A stretch of DNA of 64,000 nucleotides from Anaerobium acetethylicum (GTDB lineage Bacteria; Bacillota; Clostridia; Lachnospirales; Lachnospiraceae), in NCBI RefSeq assembly GCF_900096945.1, contig NZ_FMKA01000003.1:62001-126000 (forward strand). Reading direction: 5' to 3'. The notes beneath the pieces were generated by a model, which was not told the origin of the DNA, made no database searches, and worked only from the letters and a program-made list of their open reading frames with translations. Below, piece by piece: positions 43,469 to 52,715 of this stretch (the stretch's first letter is position 1; each line of letters starts with the position of its first letter). The translations under genes and the position numbers were made by a program.

Positions 43469-44257
43469 TTATCCCAAAAACTTTATCACATTGTATATGT
43501 TGATCAGGATGATCACAATCATAAGGCCGATGAACAGCTTGTTCACATGCTCTGAAGAAATCTTCTTATTGATCTTTCCGCCTGCCATTCCTCCTGCAAC
43601 TCCGCCAAATACCATCAGTACGAGGATTAGGACTTCAAACTCCGGAACCTTTCCGCCTATCAGGGTGCTCGCAAAGCTCGTAAGCTGGGAGAACATGATG
43701 ATGTAGAGAGAGCAGGCTGCAGCCATTTTAGTTTCCATGGAAAAGAAATAAGCCAGAACGACAAGGTTGATCGGGCCTCCGCCAATTCCAAGGAATGCCG
43801 AAATCAGTCCCAGCAGAAGGCCGATTATCGCACATGCCGCAGCGTTCCTGACATGACGGGTCCTGATTGTTGCCGACCTCAATACATAAATAAGTGTTCC
43901 TGCCGTAATCAGGACCAGCACTGCCGCCTGTATCGCGCCGACTTTATTTTCATCCGGAAGCAGAACGTATGCATACTGGAAAATCTCCTTGCCTGCAACT
44001 CCTCCTATGGCTGCTCCGATTGCCATTGGGGTCGCAGTCTTAAAGTCAACTGCACTTTCTCCTACGTTTTTCCTGTTCCTGAACACGGAAATCAAAGACA
44101 TGGAAAGAACCGTGCATCCCGACAGGAAGCTGATGGAGCTGACTCCCATCACCCCGGTTGCGTCAAGGACCGGCTTGATGATGACGCCTCCGCCAATGCC
44201 GCAGATCGCTCCGATTACCGATGCAAAAAAACTTATCGCCAGAAATATGATGTACAT
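43469..44257 (-). CDS. TauE/SafE family sulfite/sulfonate exporter-like permease
   Basis: 262 residues, hydrophobic throughout with about eight membrane segments. GAICGIGGGVIIKPVLDATG at the N-terminus and its internal repeat SAFLGIGGGPINLVVLAYFF are the two hallmark halves of TSUP proteins. Transports small anions, perhaps sulfite, sulfoacetate or similar; the substrate cannot be read from sequence. No sulfur metabolism genes are adjacent. Confidence 0.9.
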   Translation of the reverse strand: MYIIFLAISFFASVIGAICGIGGGVIIKPVLDATGVMGVSSISFLSGCTVLSMSLISVFRNRKNVGESAVDFKTATPMAIGAAIGGVAGKEIFQYAYVLLPDENKVGAIQAAVLVLITAGTLIYVLRSATIRTRHVRNAAACAIIGLLLGLISAFLGIGGGPINLVVLAYFFSMETKMAAACSLYIIMFSQLTSFASTLIGGKVPEFEVLILVLMVFGGVAGGMAGGKINKKISSEHVNKLFIGLMIVIILINIYNVIKFLG

Positions 44258-44383
44258 TTTTACTGCCTCCTGTATATTTTTTAGTCCGAAGGCGTCATAT
44301 CAACGCCCAAACAATAAGATTATACACCATCATTGCAAGAAAAACGAGGATGATTTTTCATGATAGCCAAAACAGCTTCCGCG

Positions 44384-45298
44384 TCAATAGGATGCCTCAA
44401 TCTCAAGAATTCTCCCATAAAGGAAGTCATTCACCGGCGTCGGTACGTTATTCTCTCTTCCAAGCCTGCATATGGTTCCTCCGAACAGCTCGACTTCCGA
44501 TTTGCGGCGTGCCCTGGCGTCCTGCCTCATGGAGGGCTCCCCTTTGGGGTTCAGTCCGTTTATGATCTCCAGCCAGTGGTCGATGTCTGCTTCACCAAGC
44601 TCAATCCCCAGGGAGTTTGCAACTGCTACAACCTCCCGCATTGCCCCTTTCATCAGCTCCCTTGCTTCGCCTTCCTTCTGAACCAATTCGAAGGTTCCCT
44701 CGTACACCATAAGTGTCTGGTTCAGGCCCGTATTGCATAAGAGCTTGCCCCACTCATGCTTTTTCATGTCATCTGGCAGCTCATATGGAAACTCTGCCTG
44801 ATCAAAGAAATCCGTAAGGCGCCTGAGCCTTTCGCTCCTTCTCCCGTCCAGCTCTCCCACGGCAAGTTCTCCCAGATGCGCGTATGTGACGCTGCTTCCA
44901 TCTTTCAGGGCATCCATCTTCTGCGCGACGCAGAAAACCACCTTGTCCTCACCGAAAGCCTCGATCAGGTCCTCCTCGCTGCTTACTCCGTTCAGCACCG
45001 ACAGAATCAGGGTGTTTTCGCCTACGGCAGGTGCCGCACCCCGAATGGCCTGCTGAAGCCCTCCGTATTTGACTGCGAATATAAGCAGGTCGGCCGGCTC
45101 CATGGGGTCTGCAATATCCGCATACTGGAAATCGCATTCCCTTCCGTTGCAGGTTATCCTGCTTTCGCTGTACCGCTTGATCCTGTCCCTGTCCGCAAGG
45201 ACCCTTACTTTCTCTTTTCCAAGCCTGTTTGTAAAAAAATCGGCATACATGACGCCAAGGGCGCCAAGGCCTATAATTGAAACATTTCTGATTTCCAT
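44384..45298 (-). CDS. Ketopantoate reductase-like (PanE/ApbA family) dehydrogenase
   Basis: 304 residues. Rossmann start SIIGLGALGVMYADFF, then DLLIFAVKYGGLQQAI, LILSVLNGVSSEEDL and VVFCVAQKMDAL; the C-terminal helical domain contains KLLCNTGLNQTLMVY and PSMRQDARARRKSEVELFGG, matching the catalytic/substrate region. Family members reduce 2-dehydropantoate with NADPH, but paralogues of unknown function are common and no pantothenate genes are nearby. 15 bases downstream of the mutase gene. Confidence 0.88.
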   Translation of the reverse strand: MEIRNVSIIGLGALGVMYADFFTNRLGKEKVRVLADRDRIKRYSESRITCNGRECDFQYADIADPMEPADLLIFAVKYGGLQQAIRGAAPAVGENTLILSVLNGVSSEEDLIEAFGEDKVVFCVAQKMDALKDGSSVTYAHLGELAVGELDGRRSERLRRLTDFFDQAEFPYELPDDMKKHEWGKLLCNTGLNQTLMVYEGTFELVQKEGEARELMKGAMREVVAVANSLGIELGEADIDHWLEIINGLNPKGEPSMRQDARARRKSEVELFGGTICRLGRENNVPTPVNDFLYGRILEIEASY

Positions 45299-45313
45299 AC
45301 TTCTTTCCGTCTC

Positions 45314-47041
45314 CTATTCTATCCTGTCGAGAAGCTCCAGCACTTCTCTCTCTATTTCCTTAACCTTCTTTTCCGCATTCTCCCTGGCAGCCGCCTTTGA
45401 ATAGACATAGAGCTTTATCTTCGGCTCCGTCCCTGAAGGCCTGAGCGCATACCAGCATCCGTCGTCAAATGAAAATCTGACGGCATCAGTCTTTTCAATG
45501 GTACATGCTGTAGTCTCGCCCGTCTTCACATCCAGCACAGAAGAATTCCGGTAGTCCGTGACTTCAACAAGGCTGGAATCTCCGATATGCAGCGGATACC
45601 CCTTCCTGTATGACTCCATCATCCTCTTTATCCTGGCCTGCCCCTCTATGCCTTCAAGCACCAGGGAAACAGTATTGTCAAGATAATAGCCGTACCTGAC
45701 ATACAGATCCTCCATGGCATCGATGAGGGTTTTCCCCTGCTTTTTATAATAGCCGGCAGCTTCGGAAAGCATGAGCACCGACGCCACCCCGTCCTTGTCC
45801 CTCAGGTAGCTGCCAATATTGTATCCTATGCTTTCTTCATATCCGAAAATATAATTCCATTCCTTCGTCTTGTCCCATTCGTTAGGAAGGGCGCAGATAT
45901 TCTTGAATCCTGTAAGGACATTGAACATTCTGACTCCATAGGATTCTGCAATTGCAGTTCCCATTTCGCTTGTCACTATGGATTTGACGACTGCCGCCTT
46001 TTCCGGAATGAGATTCTTTTCCTTCATGGAACTCAGCATGTAGTGCATCAGCAGCACACCTACCTGGTTGCCGTTCAGCGCCACAATTTCGCCCTTATGC
46101 ACGATCTCTGCCGCCACTCTGTCGCAGTCCGGATCGGTCGCAATCAGGATGTCGCCGCCAACCCTGAGTGCAAGTTCCTCTGCCAGTGCGAATGCCGCAT
46201 GGTCTTCCGGATTTGGATAATCGATTGTCGGAAATGTTCCGTCCGGCTCCTCCTGCTCCCTGACAACAAAAACATTCGCGTATCCCATCCTCTTAAGCAC
46301 CGTCCTGACTGGTATATTGCCAGCCCCGTTAAAAGGCGTATATATGATTTTTATGTCTTTATCCACCTCTTCATCCCTCAGGGATACCGACATGGTCTTC
46401 TCGTAAAATGCTTCGTCTATTTCATCGCCGATTATTTCCACCAGCCCGCTTGCGACAGCATCCTCCATAGTCGGATTGCTGAATTGTTCAAAAAGGCCGA
46501 TATGGGAAATCTCCTCCAGAATCTGGTCTGCGATGTCAGATTTTATCTGTGCCCCGCTCTCCCAATAAACCTTGTAACCGTTGTATATCTTAGGATTATG
46601 GCTTGCGGTTATATTGATTCCTGCCGCACATTTCAGATATCTCACTGCAAAAGACAGTTCGGGGGTTGGCCGCAATGACTCGAAAAGAAAGGCCTTTATG
46701 CCCATCCCAGCCAGGATCAGTGCGCACTCCTCTGCAAACTCCGGCGACATGATCCGGCAGTCATAGGCGATTGCAACACCTTCGCCCTCAAGTTCGCTCC
46801 GGTGTTTCTGAATGACCCTTCCCAAAGCCCTGGTCGCCCTTCCTACCACGTACCGGTTCATCCTGTTTGTGCCTGCTCCAAGCTTTCCTCTGAGCCCCGC
46901 AGTTCCAAAGCCCAGGTCCTGATAGAACCTGTCCTTGATTTCCCCTTCGTCATCACGGAGGGTTTCCAGCTCTTTCCTCAGATCAGAATCCAGTCCCTCT
47001 TCTGCAATCCAATCCTTATATTTTTTCATGTAATCATACAT
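45314..47041 (-). CDS. Phospho-sugar mutase (phosphoglucomutase/phosphomannomutase family)
   Basis: 575 residues, the longer PGM2-like form. GTAGLRGKLGAGTNRMNRY near residue 48, active-site serine in NITASHNPKIYNGYKVYW near residue 143, metal loop ATDPDCDRVA near residue 303, sugar loop GYEESIGYNIG, and phosphate loop ALRPSGTEPKIKLYVY near the end. Interconverts hexose 1- and 6-phosphates; with galK/galT elsewhere in the window it could feed Glc-1-P into glycolysis, though it is not in their operon. Confidence 0.94.
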   Translation of the reverse strand: MYDYMKKYKDWIAEEGLDSDLRKELETLRDDEGEIKDRFYQDLGFGTAGLRGKLGAGTNRMNRYVVGRATRALGRVIQKHRSELEGEGVAIAYDCRIMSPEFAEECALILAGMGIKAFLFESLRPTPELSFAVRYLKCAAGINITASHNPKIYNGYKVYWESGAQIKSDIADQILEEISHIGLFEQFSNPTMEDAVASGLVEIIGDEIDEAFYEKTMSVSLRDEEVDKDIKIIYTPFNGAGNIPVRTVLKRMGYANVFVVREQEEPDGTFPTIDYPNPEDHAAFALAEELALRVGGDILIATDPDCDRVAAEIVHKGEIVALNGNQVGVLLMHYMLSSMKEKNLIPEKAAVVKSIVTSEMGTAIAESYGVRMFNVLTGFKNICALPNEWDKTKEWNYIFGYEESIGYNIGSYLRDKDGVASVLMLSEAAGYYKKQGKTLIDAMEDLYVRYGYYLDNTVSLVLEGIEGQARIKRMMESYRKGYPLHIGDSSLVEVTDYRNSSVLDVKTGETTACTIEKTDAVRFSFDDGCWYALRPSGTEPKIKLYVYSKAAARENAEKKVKEIEREVLELLDRIE

Positions 47042-47074
47042 AGCATCTTCCTCCTGTCCGCAAGGCGTTTTTCT

Positions 47075-47623
47075 TCATTCGTCCCGATTCTCAAGTTCAA
47101 CCCTGTATATCTCCGTATGCTTCAGCTTTCCCCCTGCCTGTTCCGATTTCATCAGGCTGATCGCCCTGACAGGCATATGCATCGCCGGCATTTTTTTCTG
47201 GAATTCCTCTTCTGAAAAGCCTTTCTTCATGACACATTTTCTTCCCATGGTAATATGGGGGCTGAAAGGCTTATCGTCAGCCGGAAGCCCTTTTTCCCTG
47301 AGGCCTGATGCCAGAATTCCCTGCATCCTGTGCAGCTCCTGGTTTTCCTTCACCCCGCACCAGTACAGTACCTCGCCCCTTCTGATGAATTTGCCAAGCC
47401 CTGCAATTTCCAGGCTGATGGGAATCCTGTATATTCCGTCCATTACCGTCTTCACCTCGTCCAGCCGTTCCGGAGGTACATCGCCTAAAAAGACGAGAGT
47501 CAGATGCATATGCTCTTCCTTTGGGAATCTCCCCTCCACTGACTGTTGCTTCAGCTCCGCTATGGTCCTGGAAAGGCTGCCCTTCATCTCATCCTCAAAG
47601 TTAATTGCAATAAAAAGCCTCAA
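47075..47623 (-). CDS. thpR: RNA 2',3'-cyclic phosphodiesterase (2H family, ThpR/LigT)
   Basis: 182 residues. Start MRLFIAINFEDEMKGSL and the two 2H motifs HLTLVFLGD (near residue 41) and HITMGRK (near residue 125) identify the fold. Hydrolyses 2',3'-cyclic phosphates in vitro; cellular substrate uncertain. Second motif has Met in place of the common Leu. 33 bases upstream of the mutase gene. Confidence 0.92.
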   Translation of the reverse strand: MRLFIAINFEDEMKGSLSRTIAELKQQSVEGRFPKEEHMHLTLVFLGDVPPERLDEVKTVMDGIYRIPISLEIAGLGKFIRRGEVLYWCGVKENQELHRMQGILASGLREKGLPADDKPFSPHITMGRKCVMKKGFSEEEFQKKMPAMHMPVRAISLMKSEQAGGKLKHTEIYRVELENRDE

Positions 47624-47649
47624 GATATCTCCTCCCCACGTCTTGTTTT

Positions 47650-47676
47650 GTTACTGTTCACTCCGTTACCAGTAAC
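47650..47676. repeat. Family B element, short form
   Basis: GTTACTGTTCACTCCGTTAC then CAGTAAC; 27 bp, similar to 42659-42685 in reverse orientation. Confidence 0.6.
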
Positions 47677-47761
47677 CTTGTTTTGCCTGTCTTCCTGTCT
47701 CTATTTTATATCATTTTTTCCATTACTGAAATCCCCAAAATACTTAAGTGACATATAGGAT

Positions 47762-47812
47762 AAAAAACAAGGATTCTGCGGGCTGCTGACAGCAAGCCTT
47801 CAGAATCCTTGT
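47762..47812 (-). terminator. Terminator of the pur operon
   Basis: GGATTCTG...CAGAATCC stem with loop complementarity (AAGGCTTGCTG/CAGCAGCCCG), then TTGTTTTTTATCC on the minus strand. About 100 bases after purD. Confidence 0.8.
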
Positions 47813-47911
47813 TCTCGATTTTTCCCAGACAAAAAAAGTCCGCCGTTTATAATCCACACAATCCCCCTGGCGCAATCCGCTGCTTCAGGGTGATGAAAAT
47901 TCATAATCGGT

Positions 47912-49183
47912 TTAGGCTTCGTCTATTGCCTTGCCGATATCCGTTCTCATATATTTGTTATCAAAATCAATCCATTTTACTGCTTCGTAAGCATTTGCCC
48001 TTGCTTCCACAAGGTTCGCTCCCTTGGCTGTAACTCCGAGAACACGGCCTCCGTTGGTAATGATGCCTTCCTCTGTCTTTTTCGTACCCGCATGGAACAC
48101 GTAGTATCCTTCTTTGTCCTTAAACGCATCAAGGCCTGAGATTACAAATCCCTTTTCATAATGTTCCGGATATCCCGCAGATGCCAGAACCACGCATACC
48201 GCAGCATTGTCTTCAAATTCAAGCTCTATGTCGCCCAGCTTGCCGTCGACGCATGCTTCAAAAACTTCGACGATATCGTTTTTCATCCTTGGAAGGACTA
48301 CCTGCGTCTCCGGATCGCCGAACCTTGCATTGTATTCAAGAACCTTAGGACCCTCTGTTGTAAGCATGAGGCCGAAGAAAATAATTCCTTTAAACGGTCT
48401 TCCTTCCGCTTTCATGGCATCCATGGTTGCCTGATAAACGTACTTTTTACAGAATTCATCCACTTCGTCAGTATAGAACGGGCTTGGTGAAAATGTTCCC
48501 ATTCCGCCTGTATTGAGGCCCTGGTCTCCGTCTTTCGCACGCTTGTGGTCCTGGGCAGAGGTCATGATTTTAACCGTTTCCCCATCACAGAACGAAAGCA
48601 CTGAAACTTCCCTTCCAGTCATGAACTCTTCCACAACAAGGCGGTTCCCTGCGGATCCGAACTGCTTGTCGAGCATGATGGATCTGACCCCGTCTTTTGC
48701 CTCTTCAAGGGTATTGCAGATCAGCACGCCTTTTCCGAGAGCAAGTCCGTCTGCTTTGAGGACGATCGGAAATTTGGAAGTTTCAAGGTATGCAAGGGCT
48801 GCTTCAGGAGTATCGAAATTTTCGTAAGCTGCTGTAGGAATGTTGTATTTCTTCATCAGGTCCTTTGAAAATGCCTTTGATCCTTCAAGGAGTGCCGCAT
48901 TTTTTCTGGGTCCGAATACCCTGAGTCCTTCCGCTTCGAAAGCATCCACGATACCAGCCACCAACGGATCATCCATTCCGATGATTGTAAGGTCGATCGC
49001 TTCTTTTTTTGCAAATTCAACCAGGTTCGGGATATCCGTTGCCGCAATGTCAACGCATTCCGCGTATTCCGCAATTCCTGCGTTTCCCGGTGCGCAGTAA
49101 ATCTTATCTGCCTTAGGGCTCTGGGCTACTTTATATGCGATGGCATGTTCCCTGCCGCCGCCGCCTACGATTAATATCTTCAT
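47912..49183 (-). CDS. purD: Phosphoribosylamine-glycine ligase
   Basis: 423 residues. N-terminal domain MKILIVGGGGREHAIAYKVA, ATP-grasp part with LKADGLALGKGVLICNT, MTGREVSVLSFCDG and the metal-binding EYNARFGDPETQVVLPRM. Second reversible step of purine synthesis, forming GAR. Ends the purK-E-M-N-D run. Confidence 0.97.
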   Translation of the reverse strand: MKILIVGGGGREHAIAYKVAQSPKADKIYCAPGNAGIAEYAECVDIAATDIPNLVEFAKKEAIDLTIIGMDDPLVAGIVDAFEAEGLRVFGPRKNAALLEGSKAFSKDLMKKYNIPTAAYENFDTPEAALAYLETSKFPIVLKADGLALGKGVLICNTLEEAKDGVRSIMLDKQFGSAGNRLVVEEFMTGREVSVLSFCDGETVKIMTSAQDHKRAKDGDQGLNTGGMGTFSPSPFYTDEVDEFCKKYVYQATMDAMKAEGRPFKGIIFFGLMLTTEGPKVLEYNARFGDPETQVVLPRMKNDIVEVFEACVDGKLGDIELEFEDNAAVCVVLASAGYPEHYEKGFVISGLDAFKDKEGYYVFHAGTKKTEEGIITNGGRVLGVTAKGANLVEARANAYEAVKWIDFDNKYMRTDIGKAIDEA

Positions 49184-49219
49184 TTTAATCCTCCTCGTAC
49201 ATTATCACGTTTCACTTCA

Positions 49220-49849
49220 TTATGCCTGTTTAATAACCGTCCTGTTTCCTTCGATTGCAACCCTGCCGTTGGCAATCAGATCAATCGCTTCCGGCATGAT
49301 GACCCATTCAGCCTCTTCCATCACTCTTCTCTGAAGGATTTCAGGGGTGTCGCCGTCAAGAACGCTGACAGCCTTCTGCAGGATGATTGGGCCTGTATCG
49401 GTTCCTTCATCAACAAAATGGACAGTCGCTCCCGTCACCTTGACGCCTCTGGAGAGGACGCCCTCATGGACCTTCAGACCGTAGTTGCCTGTTCCGCAGA
49501 AGGAAGGAATCAGCGAAGGATGCACGTTTATGATCCTGTTCCTGTATTTTTCGATCATCTTTGCAGGAATCACGACCAGGAATCCCGCAAGGACAATCAG
49601 GTCTATCCTGTTATCATCCATGGATTTTATGAGGGCTTCATTGAATTCCTCCCTGGTCTGAAAATCCTTCGGTGATATGCATTCGGCCTTTATCCCATGC
49701 TTTTTTGCCCGTTCAAGGGCGTGGGCATTCTTATTGTTGCTCACCACGACTTCAATGGAAGCATTGGTGATTTTATTGTTTTCAATGCTGTCAATGATGG
49801 CCTGGAGGTTTGTTCCGCCGCCAGAGACAAGGACTGCAATTCTTAGCAT
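49220..49849 (-). CDS. purN: Phosphoribosylglycinamide formyltransferase
   Basis: 209 residues. [16 protein letters not shown] at the N-terminus, [33 protein letters not shown] (catalytic Asn and His) and [17 protein letters not shown]. Uses 10-formyl-THF to formylate GAR. Overlaps purM by 7 bases, indicating translational coupling. Confidence 0.97.
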   Translation of the reverse strand: MLRIAVLVSGGGTNLQAIIDSIENNKITNASIEVVVSNNKNAHALERAKKHGIKAECISPKDFQTREEFNEALIKSMDDNRIDLIVLAGFLVVIPAKMIEKYRNRIINVHPSLIPSFCGTGNYGLKVHEGVLSRGVKVTGATVHFVDEGTDTGPIILQKAVSVLDGDTPEILQRRVMEEAEWVIMPEAIDLIANGRVAIEGNRTVIKQA

Positions 49850-50868
49850 AATGTTACTCCTGTTTCGCCGTTTTCAGCATGTCCGATCACGAATGCATCT
49901 TCTCCGACTGATTTGAGGGCTGCTAAAGCCGCGTCAACATTGGCAGGATCAACTGCGATTACCATGCCGACACCCATATTGAAGGTGTTGTACATCATTT
50001 CTTCGGCAATATCCCCGTCCTGTGATAACATCTTGAAGATTGCAGGAACTTCATAGCTGTCTTTTTTCACGACTGCCCTGATACCTTCTGGAAGCATTCT
50101 CGGAATATTTTCATAGAATCCGCCGCCTGTGATATGGCTGCAGGCTTTGATTTTAACGCCGGCTTCCTTTACAGACCTTAATGCCTTCACATAAATCTTT
50201 GTAGGTGCAATCAGGGCTTCTCCAAGGGTCTTTCCGAGAGCATCATAGTATGTGTCAAGGGCTTCCCTGTTCATGCTGAATACTTTCCTTACAAGGGAGA
50301 ATCCGTTGCTGTGCACGCCTGAAGAAGCGATTCCGATTAAAACGTCTCCGTCCTTTAATTCTTTTCCTGTGATCAGGTCTTTTTCATCTACAACACCTAC
50401 TGCAAAGCCAGCAAGGTCATATTCTTCTATCGGATAGAATCCAGGCATTTCTGCTGTTTCTCCGCCGATCAGGGCAGCTCCTGACTGGAAGCATCCTTCC
50501 GCAACTCCGCTTACGATTGTCGCGATTTTTTCAGGTTCGTTCTTTCCGCATGCAATATAGTCAAGGAAGAATAAAGGCTCTCCGCCGGCGCATGCGATAT
50601 CGTTCACGCACATTGCCACGCAGTCGATTCCGATCGTGTCATGCTTGTCTAAAATGAACGCCAGTTTCAGCTTTGTTCCAACTCCGTCAGTTCCTGAAAC
50701 AAGGGTAGGCTTTTCCATGTTCTTGAAAGCTCCCATTGAAAATGCGCCTGAAAATCCGCCAATATTCGTAAGCACTTCCGGCCTCATTGTCTTTTTGATG
50801 TGTTCCTTCATTAATTCGACTGATTTATATCCTGCTTCAATATCTACGCCTGCTTTTTTGTAATCCAT
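49843..50868 (-). CDS. purM: Phosphoribosylformylglycinamidine cyclo-ligase
   Basis: 341 residues. [64 protein letters not shown], and [16 protein letters not shown] mark AIR synthetase. Forms the imidazole ring. In the purine operon, between purE and purN. Confidence 0.97.
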   Translation of the reverse strand: MDYKKAGVDIEAGYKSVELMKEHIKKTMRPEVLTNIGGFSGAFSMGAFKNMEKPTLVSGTDGVGTKLKLAFILDKHDTIGIDCVAMCVNDIACAGGEPLFFLDYIACGKNEPEKIATIVSGVAEGCFQSGAALIGGETAEMPGFYPIEEYDLAGFAVGVVDEKDLITGKELKDGDVLIGIASSGVHSNGFSLVRKVFSMNREALDTYYDALGKTLGEALIAPTKIYVKALRSVKEAGVKIKACSHITGGGFYENIPRMLPEGIRAVVKKDSYEVPAIFKMLSQDGDIAEEMMYNTFNMGVGMVIAVDPANVDAALAALKSVGEDAFVIGHAENGETGVTLC

Positions 50869-50955
50869 ACTATTTTCCTCCTAGAATGATGAAATTTCAC
50901 TTGACTTGTTTTGATAACTGCAGCCATGCGCCCTCCGGCGGGATAGCTGCAGGAG

Positions 50956-51471
50956 CTACATCTGTTTCAGATATTCTTTGTATTTTATATGTTCCAACTT
51001 AGACGCTTTGTTTTCAACCATCGCTTCTAAGGATTTACTGTAATCATAAATTCTCTGGCTGAGGCATTCGTCACCCACTGCCACGATCTTTGCAGCCAGA
51101 AGTCCGGCGTTCAGCGCACCGTTTATTGCGACCGTTGCAACCGGGATTCCAGGAGGCATCTGGACGATTGAGTAAAGCGAATCCACACCGCCTAGTGCTT
51201 TTGTCTGTACCGGCACTCCGACTACGGGCAGAACCGTCATCGAGGCTACCATTCCAGGCAGGTGCGCCGCTCCCCCTGCACCGGCTATTATTACCTTTAT
51301 GCCTCTCCCGCTTGCGCTTTTTGCATAATTGTACAGCTTGTCCGGCGTCCTGTGTGCCGATACGATTGTAAGTTCATATCCGACTTCAAGCTCATCAAGG
51401 ATTTCTGCCGCCTTAGACATCACCGGCAGATCCGAGTCGCTTCCCATAATAATGCCAATCACTGGTTTCAT
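50956..51471 (-). CDS. purE: N5-carboxyaminoimidazole ribonucleotide mutase
   Basis: 171 residues, class I Pur[21 protein letters not shown] (with the SDSDLP core), [35 protein letters not shown] and [20 protein letters not shown]. Converts N5-CAIR to CAIR, working with the upstream purK. Confidence 0.97.
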   Translation of the reverse strand: MKPVIGIIMGSDSDLPVMSKAAEILDELEVGYELTIVSAHRTPDKLYNYAKSASGRGIKVIIAGAGGAAHLPGMVASMTVLPVVGVPVQTKALGGVDSLYSIVQMPPGIPVATVAINGALNAGLLAAKIVAVGDECLSQRIYDYSKSLEAMVENKASKLEHIKYKEYLKQM

Positions 51472-51516
51472 ACTCCTACCTCCTGTTATATTAACGTTCT
51501 GATTTTCAAGGGTTCC

Positions 51517-52644
51517 CTAAAAACGGATGCACTCATACGCTCTGCGCACCTGTCTCAGTGCTTCCTCCGGGCTCTCTGCTGTCGCCGTTATATGGCCCAT
51601 CTTTCTTCCCTTCGAAACCGTCTCCTTGCCGTAGATATGTATCTTTACGTTCGGAAATTTGTAAGCCTCTGCAATCCCCTGAAGATCTACGGTTCCGTTC
51701 CTGTCCCCGATCAGATTCTTCATTGCCGCAGGTCTGACCAGGTCCGGATTTCCAAGCGGAAGTCCAAGGATTGCCCTGATGTGCTGTTCATACTGTGAGG
51801 TATAGCACCCTTCTATGGTGTAATGGCCTGAGTTATGCGGTCTCGGCGCCAGCTCATTTACAAGCACCCTTCCGTCTTTTGTCACGAAAAGCTCGATGCA
51901 TATCATTCCATATGCATCGGTAGCCTTTATGCAGTCTTTCGCAATCTCGAAGGCCTGCTGCCTGCTGCTTTCGCTTATGACTGCCGGTACCGTAGTCTCG
52001 TCCAGGATGCTGTTCCTGTGGACGTTTTCTGCAACCGGAAAAACAACTACTTCATCATTCGTACTTCTGCATGCCAGAATGGATACCTCTTTTTCGAATG
52101 GAACCCATTCCTCTGCCATAAGCGGGAGTTTTCCGCCTCCTAAAGCTTCATAAGCTATGCTGATTCCATCCGGATCCATAATGACTGCATTGCCTTTTCC
52201 ATCATATCCGCCTGTACATGTCTTCAAAATAAGAGGATATCCGAATCTCTCGCAGGCTGCTTCAAGCTCCTCGTAGGAATCCGTCCTGACAAATGCCGGA
52301 ACCGGGATGCCGGACTGGCTGAGCCACTCCTTCTGCACCGCCTTATTCTGTATTCTGGAAAGGGTCTCGCTCGACGGATAGACCTTGTGCCCTGCCTGCT
52401 CCAGATCCTGAAGGGCCCTGAGGCTTATATGTTCAAATTCATATGTCACAATGTCGACTTTTTCAGCCATTGCTAAAATGGCTTCCCTGTCGTCAAACCC
52501 TGCAACAATGTGTTCGTCTGCTATGCTGTGTGCCGGGCACTTCTCTGCCGGGTCAAGAATTACAAAATAATAATCAAGACGTTTGGCATCCAAAATCATC
52601 ATTTTTCCCAGCTGGCCTCCGCCAATGATACCTATCTTTCTCAT
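51517..52644 (-). CDS. purK: 5-(carboxyamino)imidazole ribonucleotide synthase
   Basis: 375 residues. KIGIIGGGQLGKMMILDAKR, EFEHISLRALQDLE, ATP-grasp LKTCTGGYDGKGNAVI and VNELAPRPHNSGHYTIEGC. Carboxylates AIR with bicarbonate and ATP. It is the first pur gene here, with AAGGAG before the ATG and an inverted repeat (52659-52703) in the short leader after the aminopeptidase-like gene. Confidence 0.96.
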   Translation of the reverse strand: MRKIGIIGGGQLGKMMILDAKRLDYYFVILDPAEKCPAHSIADEHIVAGFDDREAILAMAEKVDIVTYEFEHISLRALQDLEQAGHKVYPSSETLSRIQNKAVQKEWLSQSGIPVPAFVRTDSYEELEAACERFGYPLILKTCTGGYDGKGNAVIMDPDGISIAYEALGGGKLPLMAEEWVPFEKEVSILACRSTNDEVVVFPVAENVHRNSILDETTVPAVISESSRQQAFEIAKDCIKATDAYGMICIELFVTKDGRVLVNELAPRPHNSGHYTIEGCYTSQYEQHIRAILGLPLGNPDLVRPAAMKNLIGDRNGTVDLQGIAEAYKFPNVKIHIYGKETVSKGRKMGHITATAESPEEALRQVRRAYECIRF

Positions 52645-52658
52645 TTCTATCTCCTTAT

Positions 52659-52703
52659 TAGTAGAATTACTAAATCATTCTTCATTTATAAGTAATTTTA
52701 CTA
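52659..52703. promoter_or_regulatory. Inverted repeat upstream of purK
   Basis: Arms TAGTAAAATTACT and AGTAATTCTACTA (one mismatch) separated by 19 bases, just before the purK ribosome binding site and without a T-run. Could be an operator or mRNA structure. Confidence 0.45.
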
Positions 52704-52715
52704 GGTCTTGAAGCT

